Positions 33,375 through 43,476 of a stretch of DNA of 64,000 nucleotides are shown here, one piece after another (positions within the stretch are counted from its first letter, which is position 1; every line of letters starts with the position of its first letter). The notes beneath the pieces are model-generated. The model saw only the letters and a program-made list of their open reading frames with translations. It was not told where the DNA came from and did not search any database. Origin of the DNA: Alphaproteobacteria bacterium (lineage in GTDB: Bacteria; Pseudomonadota; Alphaproteobacteria; Caulobacterales; Caulobacteraceae); the NCBI GenBank assembly GCA_025359785.1, contig JANYET010000034.1, forward strand, positions 1-64,000. Reading direction: 5' to 3'. The position numbers were made by a program, and so were the translations under genes.

Positions 33375-33794
33375 ATGAAGACCCAAGTCTTGGCCGCCAC
33401 CGTCTTGGCCGCCACAGTGCTGGCCGCCACAGTGCTGGCCGCCACGCTTGCCCTGGCCGCCGGCGCGGCGGGCGCCGCGGACAAGCCAGCCGAGCCCCGT
33501 CAGTGCTTCTGGACCCGTCAGGCTGACGGCTTCGCGGCCCAGGACGACCGCACTGTCAACGTCCGCGTCGGCGCGCGCGATGTCTATCAGTTCCAGATGA
33601 TGGGCTCCTGCCCCGACATCGACTGGAACCAGCGCATCGCGCTGGTCTCGCGCGGCGGCGACAGCATCTGCACCGGCCTCGACGCCGAGATCGTGACCCG
33701 GTCGCCGATCGGCCCGATGCGCTGCCCGGTCAGCCACATCCGCAAGCTGACGCCGGAAGAGATCGCCGCCCTGCCGCGCAAGGCCCGCCCCTGA
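33375..33794 (+). CDS. Exported DUF6491-like protein with tandem-repeat signal peptide
   Basis: 139 residues from ATG 33375. The hydrophobic core of the signal peptide is built from a 15-bp tandem repeat that translates as LAATV units. The mature part has three cysteines (QCFWTRQ, GSCPDIDW, SICTG, MRCPVSH give four in total) and the pattern FxxQDDRTVNVRVGARDVYQF expected for DUF6491. Periplasmic; function unknown. Confidence 0.75.
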   Translation: MKTQVLAATVLAATVLAATVLAATLALAAGAAGAADKPAEPRQCFWTRQADGFAAQDDRTVNVRVGARDVYQFQMMGSCPDIDWNQRIALVSRGGDSICTGLDAEIVTRSPIGPMRCPVSHIRKLTPEEIAALPRKARP

Positions 33795-34145
33795 CCTAGA
33801 GCCTTCGGCGGCTGAGCGGGTTCGCGAGGTCTCTACAATCCTGCTCGTGATTCTCGGCCCAGGAGCGCAGCGACGCCGTGCCGGGAATCCAGAAACACTG
33901 CCGATGCAAGACGAGGCTCGGCGCCGTCGTGTTTCCCATGGCGCGCGTCGGCGTATCTGGATGCCCCCGGGTCGCGCGCGACGCGACCCGCCCGAGAGCA
34001 GACCACAAGGGACGGCCATGACGAGCTTTGGGTGGGTCAACTCAGGAGCCGAACCCGCCAAGAAGCCCGATCCTGACCTAAGAAGAAAGGCGCCGGCATG
34101 ATGCCGGCGCCTTGATAGAAACCGCCTTGTCGGGCGACGTCCGCC
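33795..34145. other. Intergenic region without a convincing gene
   Basis: 351 bp between the DUF6491 gene and the TonB receptor. It holds the receptor terminator (34087-34113). A 27-codon plus-strand reading frame (34018-34101) starts after AAGGGA but runs into that terminator hairpin and is not supported further. Confidence 0.5.
34087..34113 (-). terminator. Terminator of the TonB receptor gene
   Basis: A perfect 12-bp stem (AAGGCGCCGGCA with its complement) with a tiny loop and a T-rich tail on the minus strand (TTTCTTCTTA). It lies 33 bp after the receptor stop. Confidence 0.75.
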
Positions 34146-37100
34146 CTAGAACTTCTTCTTCACGCCAACCTTGAACACCCGGCCGAGCGGGTTCCCGTTG
34201 GTGAGGTCGTAGTTGTAGAAGCTCTGCGCGAACGGCGGGTCGGTATCGAGCAGGTTCAGCACGCTCGCCGAGACGCTGGTGTCCCACGGCAGGTCGACAT
34301 TCAGGTTGATGTCGTGCTGCCAGTAAGCGCGGGTCCGGCCGACGCTTTCATAGACGCCGGTCGAATAGTTGTAGCGGCAGTCGGCGGTGACCCCGGCGCT
34401 GGCGTCACCCAGGCAGGTGGCGCCGACGTTGGTGGTGCCCGACCGATAGAGCAGCTGGTAGCGGAAGTTCCAGTTGGAGCCCTTGACGTTGACGAAGGCG
34501 TTGGCCCGGAGTTTCGGGAAGGAATAGAAGTCGCCGCCGCCCAGGTCGTGCAGGCCCGCCCGATCGATCGGTTGGGCGAACACCACCGAGGAGTCTTCCG
34601 GCAGGGACGCCGCGCCGCGCTTGAACTCGTTGAGGATGGTCGCGTCGCCGCCGACCGACACGCGGGCGTCGTGGAAGTCGTACCCGAAGACATTATCCCA
34701 ATCGTATTCGGCGCGCAGATCGAAGCCGGAGGTGCGGGTCTGCGGCCCATTGACGATCTTACGGGTCAACTGAAGCACGTTGGCCTTGCCGCAACCGGCG
34801 GTGCTGAAGACGAAGCGGGCGACCAGCGCCGGCTTGCTGCAGTCCAGCGAGTTGAACAGGGCCGTCGTGTCTTCAACCCCCAGTTCCTTCTGGAAGTCGA
34901 ACCGGAAGTAGTCGACCGACGCCGAGAACCCGCCGTGATTGACCAGCACGCCGGCATTATAGGTCTTGGCCGTCTCGGGCTGCAGGTCGGGGTTATTGGC
35001 GGTGACGACGGCGCGATAGGAGCCGCCGATGTTGCTGACACCCTTGGAGCTGCCGGGGGTCAACGCGGCTTGGCCGGGCGCGCGGAAGGTCGTGCCGCCG
35101 GAGGCGCGGAACGCCAGCCAGTCCAGCGCCTGCCAGCGGGCCGACACCCTGGGATTGGTGGTCGAGCCGACCCGGCCGCCAAAGTCCTCGTGGCGCACGG
35201 CCGCGCTGACCTCGAAGGTTTCGAAGACCGGCAGCTTCACCTCGCCGAACACCGCGCCGACCCGACGGTCGACGTCGAAATCCTTCTGAGCGCCGAAGAA
35301 CACGAACGGTCCGACCGGCGAGGGGCAGGAGCCCTGCTGGCCGTCGATCGAGTCGACGCAGGGCGTCGCCTGGACGTCACCCAGGTTTTCCCAGTCGTCG
35401 AGGTTGTGGTCGAAGCGGTACTGCACACCGGCGGCCCAGGCGATGTTGCCGCCCGGCAGCGCGATATGCGTCTCGCCGCTAAGCACGGCATCGGCCACCA
35501 GGATCTGGTTGGTGGTGACGTCCGTGTAGGTCCCGTAGAGCCAGGCCTTGAGCTGCGGGTCATTGGCCACAGCGGGCTGGTAGTAGGGGTTGACGGCGCC
35601 GGTAATGGCGCTCTTGGCGATCGCGTTGGAGAACGGGTTGAGATATTGGCACGCACCGACGCCCGGGGTGCCGGTGGTGTAGTTGCAATTCGGGCCGCCG
35701 AGACCGTTGAAGGCCCGCTGGATGCGGTTCACCAGCAGGTCATTGGTGGTGGTGATGCCCTTGTTTTCCATGAAGGTCAGGGCGGTTTCCCAGTTGATCC
35801 CATCCATGAAGCCGCCATGGATCTTGCCCTTCAGGCCGCCGGAAACCCGGTACTGAGTCTGCTCGATCTGCTGGTGGTCGGCGCCGTCGGAATTCAGCGG
35901 ATGGCCCTCGACCCCGATCAGACGCCAGGAGGTCTGGCTGGTGGTCACGCCGCCGGCCATGGCCGCGCACTGCGCCGCGGTGAGCGGCGCCGCGCAGGTG
36001 GTCCGCAGGGCGATCAGGCCTGGGTTGGTCGCCGGGACGAAATAGCGCGTCTGGTTGTTGAAGCCCGGCGCCGCGGTCGATCCTGACGTACCGCCGCTGG
36101 CGATCGAAGTCGGGAACTGGGTGGTCAGGTTGGCCGGCGAAATGCGCTGGTTCGGCACGGCGTTGCGGTTCCAGGCGACCTCCGCGTGGAAGTCGACGTC
36201 CTCGAACAGGTTCACGTTGATCTCGCCGTAGAGCTGGTAGTGATGCTCCTCGTTCACCAGATCGTTGTAGTGGGTGAACTGGTAGCGGCAGAGCACGGTA
36301 TTGCCCGCCGCCGTGGTCGTCGGCTTGAGCGCGCCGGTCAGCTGCTGCGAGCCAAGTTCGTTACAACCGTTGTCGCGGAACAGGGCGGCGCCGGATGGCG
36401 TGCCGTAGGATCCGGGGCTCGCCGAGCCCGACCAGCCGCCATAGAACACCGATTGGAATGGCACGCGGGCGAAATCACGCGCATCGACCGCCAGCCGGCT
36501 GCGGGTGCGGTAGCCGACCGTGAACAGCATGTTGCCCCGGTCGAACACCTTGCCCCAGGCCAGGCTGCCGTCGTAGTCGCCGTCGGATTTCTTGATCCCG
36601 GCGTAGTTGGCGGTGAGCTCGAAGCCGTTCAGGTCCTTGCGGGTGATGAAGTTCACGACGCCGGCGACGGCGTCGGAGCCATAGGTGGCCGCCGCGCCGT
36701 CCTTGAGGATTTCGATCCGCGAGACGGCGGCGGTGGGTATGAAGTTCAGGTCCGCGCCGCCACCCTGGAAGGCCGCCGCGGTGGAGTCCGCCAGACGCCG
36801 TCCGTTCATCAGAACCAGGGTGCGCGAAGAGCCGAGCCCGCGCAAATTGATCGAGGCCGTGCCCGCGCCGCCGTTGTAGCGGTTGCTCTCGCCCAGCGAG
36901 GACTGCGCCGCCGTCAGGGTTTTGACCAGCTGCACAACGCTCGGCGAGCCCTGCTTGGCGAGCTCCAGCGCGCCGATCACTTCGACGGGCTGGGCGGCCT
37001 TTTCGGAGGAGCCGGCGATGTAGGAGCCGGTGACAATGACTTCACTGACCTCAGCCGGCGCGGTCACCGCGGCCGCGGCCGCCGTCGACTTCGCGGCCTG

Positions 37101-37181
37101 CGCCGCGGCCGAGCCGCTCAATCCCATGGCCAGCACGACAGCCAGCGCGGAGCCGCCGCAGAAATACCTGCTCTTCAACAT
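34146..37181 (-). CDS. TonB-dependent receptor (Oar-like/outer membrane transporter)
   Basis: 1011-residue outer-membrane active transporter. Signal peptide 1-28 (cut after AAAQ). A TonB-box-like stretch with EVIVTGS is near residue 47, a plug domain follows (INLRGLGSSRTLVLMNGRR, IPTAAVSRIEILKDGAAATYG, AGVVNFITR), then a long 22-strand barrel ending GRVFKVGVKKKF with the C-terminal Phe needed for BAM assembly. The barrel has several cysteines in extracellular loops (GCGKAN, DCSKPAL), suggesting disulfide-stabilised loops. The LNGxRxxxS plug pattern is common in caulobacterial receptors for peptides or carbohydrates; the ligand is unknown. Confidence 0.92.
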   Translation of the reverse strand: MLKSRYFCGGSALAVVLAMGLSGSAAAQAAKSTAAAAAVTAPAEVSEVIVTGSYIAGSSEKAAQPVEVIGALELAKQGSPSVVQLVKTLTAAQSSLGESNRYNGGAGTASINLRGLGSSRTLVLMNGRRLADSTAAAFQGGGADLNFIPTAAVSRIEILKDGAAATYGSDAVAGVVNFITRKDLNGFELTANYAGIKKSDGDYDGSLAWGKVFDRGNMLFTVGYRTRSRLAVDARDFARVPFQSVFYGGWSGSASPGSYGTPSGAALFRDNGCNELGSQQLTGALKPTTTAAGNTVLCRYQFTHYNDLVNEEHHYQLYGEINVNLFEDVDFHAEVAWNRNAVPNQRISPANLTTQFPTSIASGGTSGSTAAPGFNNQTRYFVPATNPGLIALRTTCAAPLTAAQCAAMAGGVTTSQTSWRLIGVEGHPLNSDGADHQQIEQTQYRVSGGLKGKIHGGFMDGINWETALTFMENKGITTTNDLLVNRIQRAFNGLGGPNCNYTTGTPGVGACQYLNPFSNAIAKSAITGAVNPYYQPAVANDPQLKAWLYGTYTDVTTNQILVADAVLSGETHIALPGGNIAWAAGVQYRFDHNLDDWENLGDVQATPCVDSIDGQQGSCPSPVGPFVFFGAQKDFDVDRRVGAVFGEVKLPVFETFEVSAAVRHEDFGGRVGSTTNPRVSARWQALDWLAFRASGGTTFRAPGQAALTPGSSKGVSNIGGSYRAVVTANNPDLQPETAKTYNAGVLVNHGGFSASVDYFRFDFQKELGVEDTTALFNSLDCSKPALVARFVFSTAGCGKANVLQLTRKIVNGPQTRTSGFDLRAEYDWDNVFGYDFHDARVSVGGDATILNEFKRGAASLPEDSSVVFAQPIDRAGLHDLGGGDFYSFPKLRANAFVNVKGSNWNFRYQLLYRSGTTNVGATCLGDASAGVTADCRYNYSTGVYESVGRTRAYWQHDINLNVDLPWDTSVSASVLNLLDTDPPFAQSFYNYDLTNGNPLGRVFKVGVKKKF

Positions 37182-37681
37182 AGTCGGGTTCCTCCCCCTT
37201 GATGTGGCTGGCCTTCGTCTGTCGCGAAGGTTTCAGCCTGAAATATTCCGGAGCATCCGCCGCCGCATTTCGGAGCGCCAGCAGTTTTTCATCGAGGCAA
37301 CATAACGTCGCTATAAGTTACCGGCGATAGCTTGGCCGTCTGGCGGCGTTCGCGGGTAACGCCTTGGGCATACTCGGCTTTCCTGGCTTCGCTTGATCTT
37401 TCAGCGAAATCGTCAAAATGACGCACTGCCGCAACATAAGTTTCAATAGACATTCCGACACTTGACGGCATTTGCGGCCGGCGCTGCTGCGCTGCGGCTT
37501 CGCAACGCAAAAGAGCGTACCGAATATTCCAATTCTGGTCCGCATCGTGGCTTGTTGCGAAAATGTCGCTCGTAAAAAAATGTGCGGGATCCGGCGCCGA
37601 TCGGCGGTCTTGCGGGGGCTGTCGCGATGGACGGGCCGCTCGCCGCTTTGCGAACCGATTCAGAGACGCGGCGAGCCGGGA
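37182..37681. other. AT-richer intergenic region between the TonB receptor and tRNA-Val
   Basis: 500 bp without a credible gene; the ORFs here have no family features, and one runs through the tRNA. It should hold the receptor promoter and leader. A 9-bp stem hairpin (37638-37646 with 37668-37676) lies just beyond the tRNA 3' end, and a run of seven A (37574-37580) reads as T on the tRNA strand, so tRNA transcription may end here. Confidence 0.5.
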
Positions 37682-37756
37682 TGGTGGACGCGACAGGGAT
37701 CGAACCTGTGACCCCCTCGATGTCAACGAGGTGCTCTCCCGCTGAGCTACGCGTCC
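37682..37756 (-). tRNA. tRNA-Val (anticodon GAC)
   Basis: 75 nt including an encoded CCA. The minus strand reads GGACGCG acceptor, D arm with TAGCTCAGCGGGAGAGCA, anticodon stem CCTCG-loop TTGACAT-CGAGG, variable GGGTC and T arm with GTTCGATCC, then CGCGTCC-A-CCA. Anticodon GAC decodes GUC/GUU valine. Confidence 0.97.
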
Positions 37757-37819
37757 TTATCCGTCGTCTCGGGAAGCCGGGGATATACCGATGCGGTCCT
37801 GCTCACGCAAGCCGGCTCG

Positions 37820-38176
37820 CTACGCGGCGATCATCCGCTCCACCTCGGAGACGATCTCGCGCAGGTGGATGGGCTTGGACAGCACCTTGGCGCCAGCCGG
37901 GGCCTGGTTGCCGGCGGCGAGCGCCACGGCGGCGAAGCCGGTGATGAACATGATCCGCAGGTCCGGGTGCAGGGCGGCGGCCTGGCGGGCCACTTCGATG
38001 CCGTCCATGCCGGGCATGACGATGTCGGTCAGCAGCAGGTCCCAGTCCTGGTCCAGCACCGCGGCCGCCGCCTCGCCATCGGCGCAGGCCGTCACCTCAT
38101 AGCCGGCACGCTCCAGGGCGCGGGTCAGGAAGCCGCGGAGGCTGTCGTCGTCTTCGGCCAGGAGAATGCGGGGCAT
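37820..38176 (-). CDS. cpdR: CpdR-like single-domain response regulator
   Basis: 118 residues, receiver domain only. Acidic pocket in ILLAEDDDSLR, phospho-Asp in LLLTDIVMPGMDGIE, Thr in MFITGFAAVAL, Lys in KVLSKPIHLREIV. The sequence closely matches Caulobacter CpdR, which when unphosphorylated localises to the cell pole and primes ClpXP to degrade CtrA, PdeA and other cell-cycle proteins. Start at 38176. Divergent from the N-formylglutamate amidohydrolase gene, with 167 bp between. Confidence 0.92.
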   Translation of the reverse strand: MPRILLAEDDDSLRGFLTRALERAGYEVTACADGEAAAAVLDQDWDLLLTDIVMPGMDGIEVARQAAALHPDLRIMFITGFAAVALAAGNQAPAGAKVLSKPIHLREIVSEVERMIAA

Positions 38177-38343
38177 GTGGCCTCTTCGGACGAGCCTGTG
38201 GGCGGGCGTGCGGTCGGTGGCATCGCGAGACAGCGACGATAGCGGCGGATCGGTAAAGGCGCGATGAAGCTTTGCCCCAATTGACCTCGACCCGACCATA
38301 TCTCTTTGACCGGGAATGGCGCTTCAGCGTTCTATGCCGGGTG

Positions 38344-39243
38344 ATGAACGCCTGGGAGCCGATCGCCGCCGAGGATACGCCCCCCTGCGCGGCGTTCGGC
38401 CTGTGGCGCGCCGCAGCGGAGGGCGCACCGCCGCCCACGCCGCTGGTGTTCGCCTCGCCCCACTCCGGCCGCGACTATCCCGCCGACATGATGGCCGCCA
38501 CGGCGCTGGACGCCCGGACCATCCGCCGCTCCGAGGACGCCTTCGTCGACGACCTGATCGCCGCGGCGCCCGGACTGGGGGCGGCCACCATCACCGCCCG
38601 CTATGCGCGCGCCTACATCGACCTGAACCGTGAGGCCTTCGAGCTCGACCCCGGCATGTTCGAAGACGAACTGCCCGAGTTCGCCCGGGCCCGGACCGCG
38701 CGGGTCGCGGCGGGCCTGGGGGCCATCGCGCGCGTGGTCGCCGAGGGCCAGGAGATCTACGCCCGCAAGCTCAGGTTCTCCGAGGCGCGCGGCCGGATCG
38801 AAGGGGCGCACCGGCCCTATCACGCGGCGCTGGAGCGGCTGATCGCCGAGGCGCACCGGGCGCACGGCTTCGCGGTGCTGATCGACTGGCATTCCATGCC
38901 GGCCGCCGCGGCGCTGGCCGGCGGACGCGACCGGGCCTGCGATTTCGTGCTCGGCGACCGGTTCGGCGCGGCCTGCGCGGGCCTGCTGACCCAGAAGGTC
39001 GAGCGCGAGCTGGAGGCCATGGGCTACCGCGTGGCGCGCAACACCCCCTACGCCGGGGGCTACACCACCGAGCACTACGGCCGCCCCTCCCGGCGAACCC
39101 ACGCCCTGCAGATCGAGATCAACCGGGGGCTCTATCTGGACGAGGCGAACCTGACGCCGACCGCCGGTTTCGAGCGGCTGAAGGCCGATCTGGAACGCCT
39201 GACCCGGTCCCTGGCGGCCACGGACTGGAGCGGGCTGCGCTAG
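38344..39243 (+). CDS. N-formylglutamate amidohydrolase
   Basis: 299 residues from ATG 38344. Zinc-hydrolase family features: VFASPHSGRDYP near the N-terminus, ARAYIDLNREAFELD, VLIDWHSMP (His ligand), and THALQIEINRGLYLDE with the Glu. It would hydrolyse N-formylglutamate to glutamate and formate at the end of histidine degradation, but no other hut genes are near, and relatives act on other N-formyl or amidated substrates. Confidence 0.88.
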   Translation: MNAWEPIAAEDTPPCAAFGLWRAAAEGAPPPTPLVFASPHSGRDYPADMMAATALDARTIRRSEDAFVDDLIAAAPGLGAATITARYARAYIDLNREAFELDPGMFEDELPEFARARTARVAAGLGAIARVVAEGQEIYARKLRFSEARGRIEGAHRPYHAALERLIAEAHRAHGFAVLIDWHSMPAAAALAGGRDRACDFVLGDRFGAACAGLLTQKVERELEAMGYRVARNTPYAGGYTTEHYGRPSRRTHALQIEINRGLYLDEANLTPTAGFERLKADLERLTRSLAATDWSGLR

Positions 39244-39255
39244 ATTCAATTTCCC

Positions 39256-39299
39256 CATGTCATCCCGGACGGCTGCGATGCGGCTTCCGGGATGACATG
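39256..39299. repeat. Intergenic palindrome C
   Basis: A perfect 14-bp inverted repeat, CATGTCATCCCGGA at 39256-39269 and its complement at 39286-39299, with a 16-bp loop, partly extended by AATTTC/GAAATT outside. It begins 12 bp after the amidohydrolase stop. GTCATCCCGGA-type palindromes recur in alphaproteobacterial intergenic regions, often at gene ends. Confidence 0.75.
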
Positions 39300-39408
39300 C
39301 GAAATTCATGAGGCCTGGCCCGCCGTCTGGCGTGCCGCCTCCACCGTAAGCTCTTCGCGGCGCGCGGCCGATGGTTCCCGGCTCCCGCCGCTTCGCAGGG
39401 GGCAGGCC

Positions 39409-39436
39409 AAAAAAAAGCGGCGTCCGAAGACGCCGC
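39409..39436 (-). terminator. UUCG-capped intrinsic terminator of the sRNA candidate
   Basis: GCGGCGTC-TTCG-GACGCCGC on the minus strand with eight T after it, the strongest intrinsic terminator in the window. There is no matching T-run on the plus strand, so it serves minus-strand transcription only. Confidence 0.88.
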
Positions 39437-39489
39437 AGTTCATAGGGAGGAAACGCCCAGGAAGGGCAGAGGCGGCAAGGCCGCCTCAC
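39409..39489 (-). ncRNA. Candidate trans-acting small RNA with exposed CCUCCC
   Basis: On the minus strand a promoter (TACATT at 39496-39501; TTGCGC at 39519-39524; 17-bp spacer) would start transcription near 39489. The 81-nt RNA would then contain: an 8-bp hairpin with a triloop (39469-39487), a 4-bp hairpin (39455-39467), an unpaired stretch with UUUCCUCCCU, and a terminator with an 8-bp stem and C(UUCG)G loop followed by eight U (39409-39436). CCUCCC can pair with Shine-Dalgarno sequences, the targeting mode of several alphaproteobacterial sRNAs. No protein gene explains the terminator. The family is unassigned. Confidence 0.68.
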
Positions 39490-39590
39490 AAATCCAATGT
39501 ACGGTGCGGTGCACCATCGCGCAAGCCAACGCGACGAAAAACCTGCATTTTCATGACGCTGATAGCTAAAAGTCCAAAGTTTTCCGAGCC

Positions 39591-39618
39591 TTGCGCAGGC
39601 ACAAATTTCACCTATCTA
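39591..39618 (+). promoter_or_regulatory. Probable typA promoter
   Basis: TTGCGC (39591-39596), 16-bp spacer, TATCTA (39613-39618). Transcription would start near 39625, about 130 nt before the typA ATG. Confidence 0.5.
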
Positions 39619-39753
39619 GGTTGCACCGCACAACAGCGGCGCCACGGCGGCGTGTTCGCGAGGTCGCGGCCGGCCAGTTCAAGCTGGCGGTTGCGCCATC
39701 TCTCCCCTACAAGCGCGCCTTCCTCGCTCCCCGAGACCCCCTTTAAGAACCTC

Positions 39754-41586
<1,833 letters not shown>

Positions 41587-41691
41587 GGTCCGCCGCGCCA
41601 CAGCGGGGGCGATATCCGCGCGCGGCGCCACGCCGGACCTGGACGAGGGTGTCGCAACCATGACACCGATGGGGCCTATGGAGTCCGCGTC

Positions 41692-42414
41692 ATGACCGAA
41701 TCCGCACCTACCGCCACCCCATCTACCGCCAGCCAGCCTACCGCGCTGACGCCGGCCGCCTTGAAGCCCCCGAGGCACTATCCGACCGCCGCGGCCAAGT
41801 GCGCGGACCTGGTGGTGCATATCGTCGGCCTGACGCTGGCCCTGGTGGGCGGGATCATCCTGCTGTTGCTGGCGGTTCGAGCCGGATCGATCACCCGCGT
41901 GGTCGGCGTCTCGATCTATGCGGCGGGCGTGCTGGCCATGCTGGCCTTTTCCACCGCCTACAATTTCGCCAAGGCGCGGTATCGGCCCACTCTGCGCCGG
42001 CTGGATCACGCCGGCATCTTCCTGATGATCGCCGGGTCCTACACGCCGTTCACCCTGCACAACCTGACTGGCGCCTGGGCCTGGGGCATGACGGCCGCCG
42101 TCTGGGGCATCGCCGGCATCGGCGCGCTCGGAAAGCTGTTCGCGCCGAAGGTCGACCGCAAGCTGTGGGTCGCCGTCTATCTGGCGCTAGGCTGGCTGGT
42201 TGTCGTGGCGCTCAAGCCGATGATCCACAACGTCTATTGGGTCGCCCTGCTGCTGCTGCTGGCCGGTGGCGTGCTCTACTCGACCGGCGTGATCTTCTAT
42301 GTGAACAAGCGCCTGAAGTTCTCCCGCGCCATCTGGCATGGCCATGTGGTGGCCGCCGCCGCCGCCCACTGGACGGCAGTGCTGCTGGGCGTCGTGCTGT
42401 TCAGCCACCCCTAG
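41692..42414 (+). CDS. Hemolysin III (PAQR/YqfA family) membrane protein
   Basis: 240 residues; a Thr/Pro-rich N-terminal tail of about 35 residues precedes seven TM helices. Family marks: STAYNFAK, LDHAGIFLMIAGSYTPF, and IWHGHVVAAAAAHW, in which Asp and three His probably form the metal site of a ceramidase/PAQR-like hydrolase. Despite the name, haemolysis is not established for most members. Overlaps the next gene, on the other strand, by 14 bp at the 3' ends. Confidence 0.9.
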   Translation: MTESAPTATPSTASQPTALTPAALKPPRHYPTAAAKCADLVVHIVGLTLALVGGIILLLLAVRAGSITRVVGVSIYAAGVLAMLAFSTAYNFAKARYRPTLRRLDHAGIFLMIAGSYTPFTLHNLTGAWAWGMTAAVWGIAGIGALGKLFAPKVDRKLWVAVYLALGWLVVVALKPMIHNVYWVALLLLLAGGVLYSTGVIFYVNKRLKFSRAIWHGHVVAAAAAHWTAVLLGVVLFSHP

Positions 42415-42889
42415 TGTGCTGGATCTGAAGTTCGCCAGGGACTGCCACGAGCGCTTGCGAACTTCGGAATCGGGACACTAGGACCAGGCCCTGCATCGCG
42501 AACACCTGGGCCACCAGGCAGGCGGCCGCGCCCAGCGAGACGGGCGGGACTGACGCCGTCAGGTCCATCAGCCGTTCGTCCAGCGTCCGGTCGTCATCGG
42601 CCTGGGCCGCGGCGAAGGCGGCCAGGATCGTCTGCTCGTCCTCGGTCAGCGTCCGCGCCAGCGGGGCGGAGAGCGCGATGCGCCGCCGCCCGTTGACCCG
42701 CAGCTGCTCCACGAAGGCCGCCAGCGCCCGATAGGCCTCGTCGCCCGCACAGCCGCAGGCGGCCTCGAACGGGGCCTTGAGGCTGTGGCAGGCGGTCCTG
42801 AGCGCGAGCAGCCGGAGCGTACGCAGCAACAGCCGCTCGCCGCCACGTAGCCGCCAGGCCGGGTCGAGGTCGTGCATGGTCCGCTCCAT
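42401..42889 (-). CDS. Conserved-looking protein of unknown function
   Basis: 162 residues, mostly helical, with a leucine/arginine-rich N-terminus (RLRGGERLLLRTLRLLALR) and two close cysteines (ACGCAGDEA). No signal peptide. The even helical periodicity, lack of low complexity and a proper start near 42889 or 42877 support a real gene, although the 3' end overlaps the hemolysin III gene. No family recognised. Confidence 0.6.
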   Translation of the reverse strand: MERTMHDLDPAWRLRGGERLLLRTLRLLALRTACHSLKAPFEAACGCAGDEAYRALAAFVEQLRVNGRRRIALSAPLARTLTEDEQTILAAFAAAQADDDRTLDERLMDLTASVPPVSLGAAACLVAQVFAMQGLVLVSRFRSSQALVAVPGELQIQHTRGG

Positions 42890-42946
42890 CGCCAGAGACG
42901 GACGCTATTGCAACTGCGAGTCGTTCGCAAGAATGGATATAGGCGG

Positions 42947-43402
42947 CTAGTACCGCCGCTCCATCCAGGTATCCCCCCGCACGTAGTCGTGGCGCGACGG
43001 TGGGCCGGCGTCGACGAAGCCCATGGCGCGATAGAGGCCGAGCGCCGGGCCGAGCGTCGAGTTGGTCTCCAGATAGAGCCGGGGCGCGTCTACCTCGGCG
43101 CCGGCGTCGATGCAGCGCTGCATCAGCCGCCGCCCCAGGCCCGAGCCGCGCAGGGTCTCCTTGACGGTCATCTTGGCCACCTCAAAGCCGCCGTCGGCCA
43201 TGGCGATCAGCGCCACGCAGCCCACCGCCTCGCCGTCCTTGAAGGCCATGAAGATGCGCCCGCCGGGATCGACGATCTGGCCCTGCGGGTCGTCCAGCAC
43301 CACGCGGTCCTTGGCCTCGATGGCGAAGTATTTGGCGATCCAGGCTTCGTTCAGCGTCTTGAACGCCAGCGCGTGTTCGGGCGCGAACTCGACGATCTCC
43401 AT
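42947..43402 (-). CDS. GNAT-family N-acetyltransferase
   Basis: 151 residues from 43402 (MEIVEFAPEHALAFKTLN). Acetyl-CoA-binding motif A: VAKMTVKETLRGSGLGRRLMQ, shortened to the R/QxxGxG/A core RGSGLG. Motif B: LYLETNSTLGPALGLYRAMGF. Resembles MarR-linked GNAT enzymes in which the substrate is a small amine. Target unknown. Divergent from the aminotransferase gene, 74 bp between. Confidence 0.88.
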   Translation of the reverse strand: MEIVEFAPEHALAFKTLNEAWIAKYFAIEAKDRVVLDDPQGQIVDPGGRIFMAFKDGEAVGCVALIAMADGGFEVAKMTVKETLRGSGLGRRLMQRCIDAGAEVDAPRLYLETNSTLGPALGLYRAMGFVDAGPPSRHDYVRGDTWMERRY

Positions 43403-43476
43403 GGACGGGCAGGCTCCGGTCAGGTCATGAAGGCGAAGCTTCGCCCTCGCTTTTTTCGTATCTGGCCGATGATCTA

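Noticed and set aside
33847..34101. 84-codon frame, or a 27-codon version from 34018
   Set aside because: It runs into the TonB receptor terminator hairpin and has no recognisable features.
37289..37726. 145-codon minus-strand frame between tRNA-Val and the TonB receptor
   Set aside because: It reads through the tRNA gene and lacks motifs.
37682..37756. tRNA-Val as an integration site for a genomic island
   Set aside because: No integrase and no duplicated tRNA 3' end are visible on either side.
39409..39489. Identity of the sRNA with Caulobacter GsrN
   Set aside because: Both have C-rich exposed sequence and a strong terminator, but the promoter here is of housekeeping type with no GGAAC/CGTT sigma-T element, so homology is not claimed.
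39475..39554. 22-codon minus-strand micro-ORF (MKMQVFRR...) ahead of the sRNA
   Set aside because: It lies mostly upstream of the inferred RNA start and spans the promoter, so it would not be translated from that RNA.
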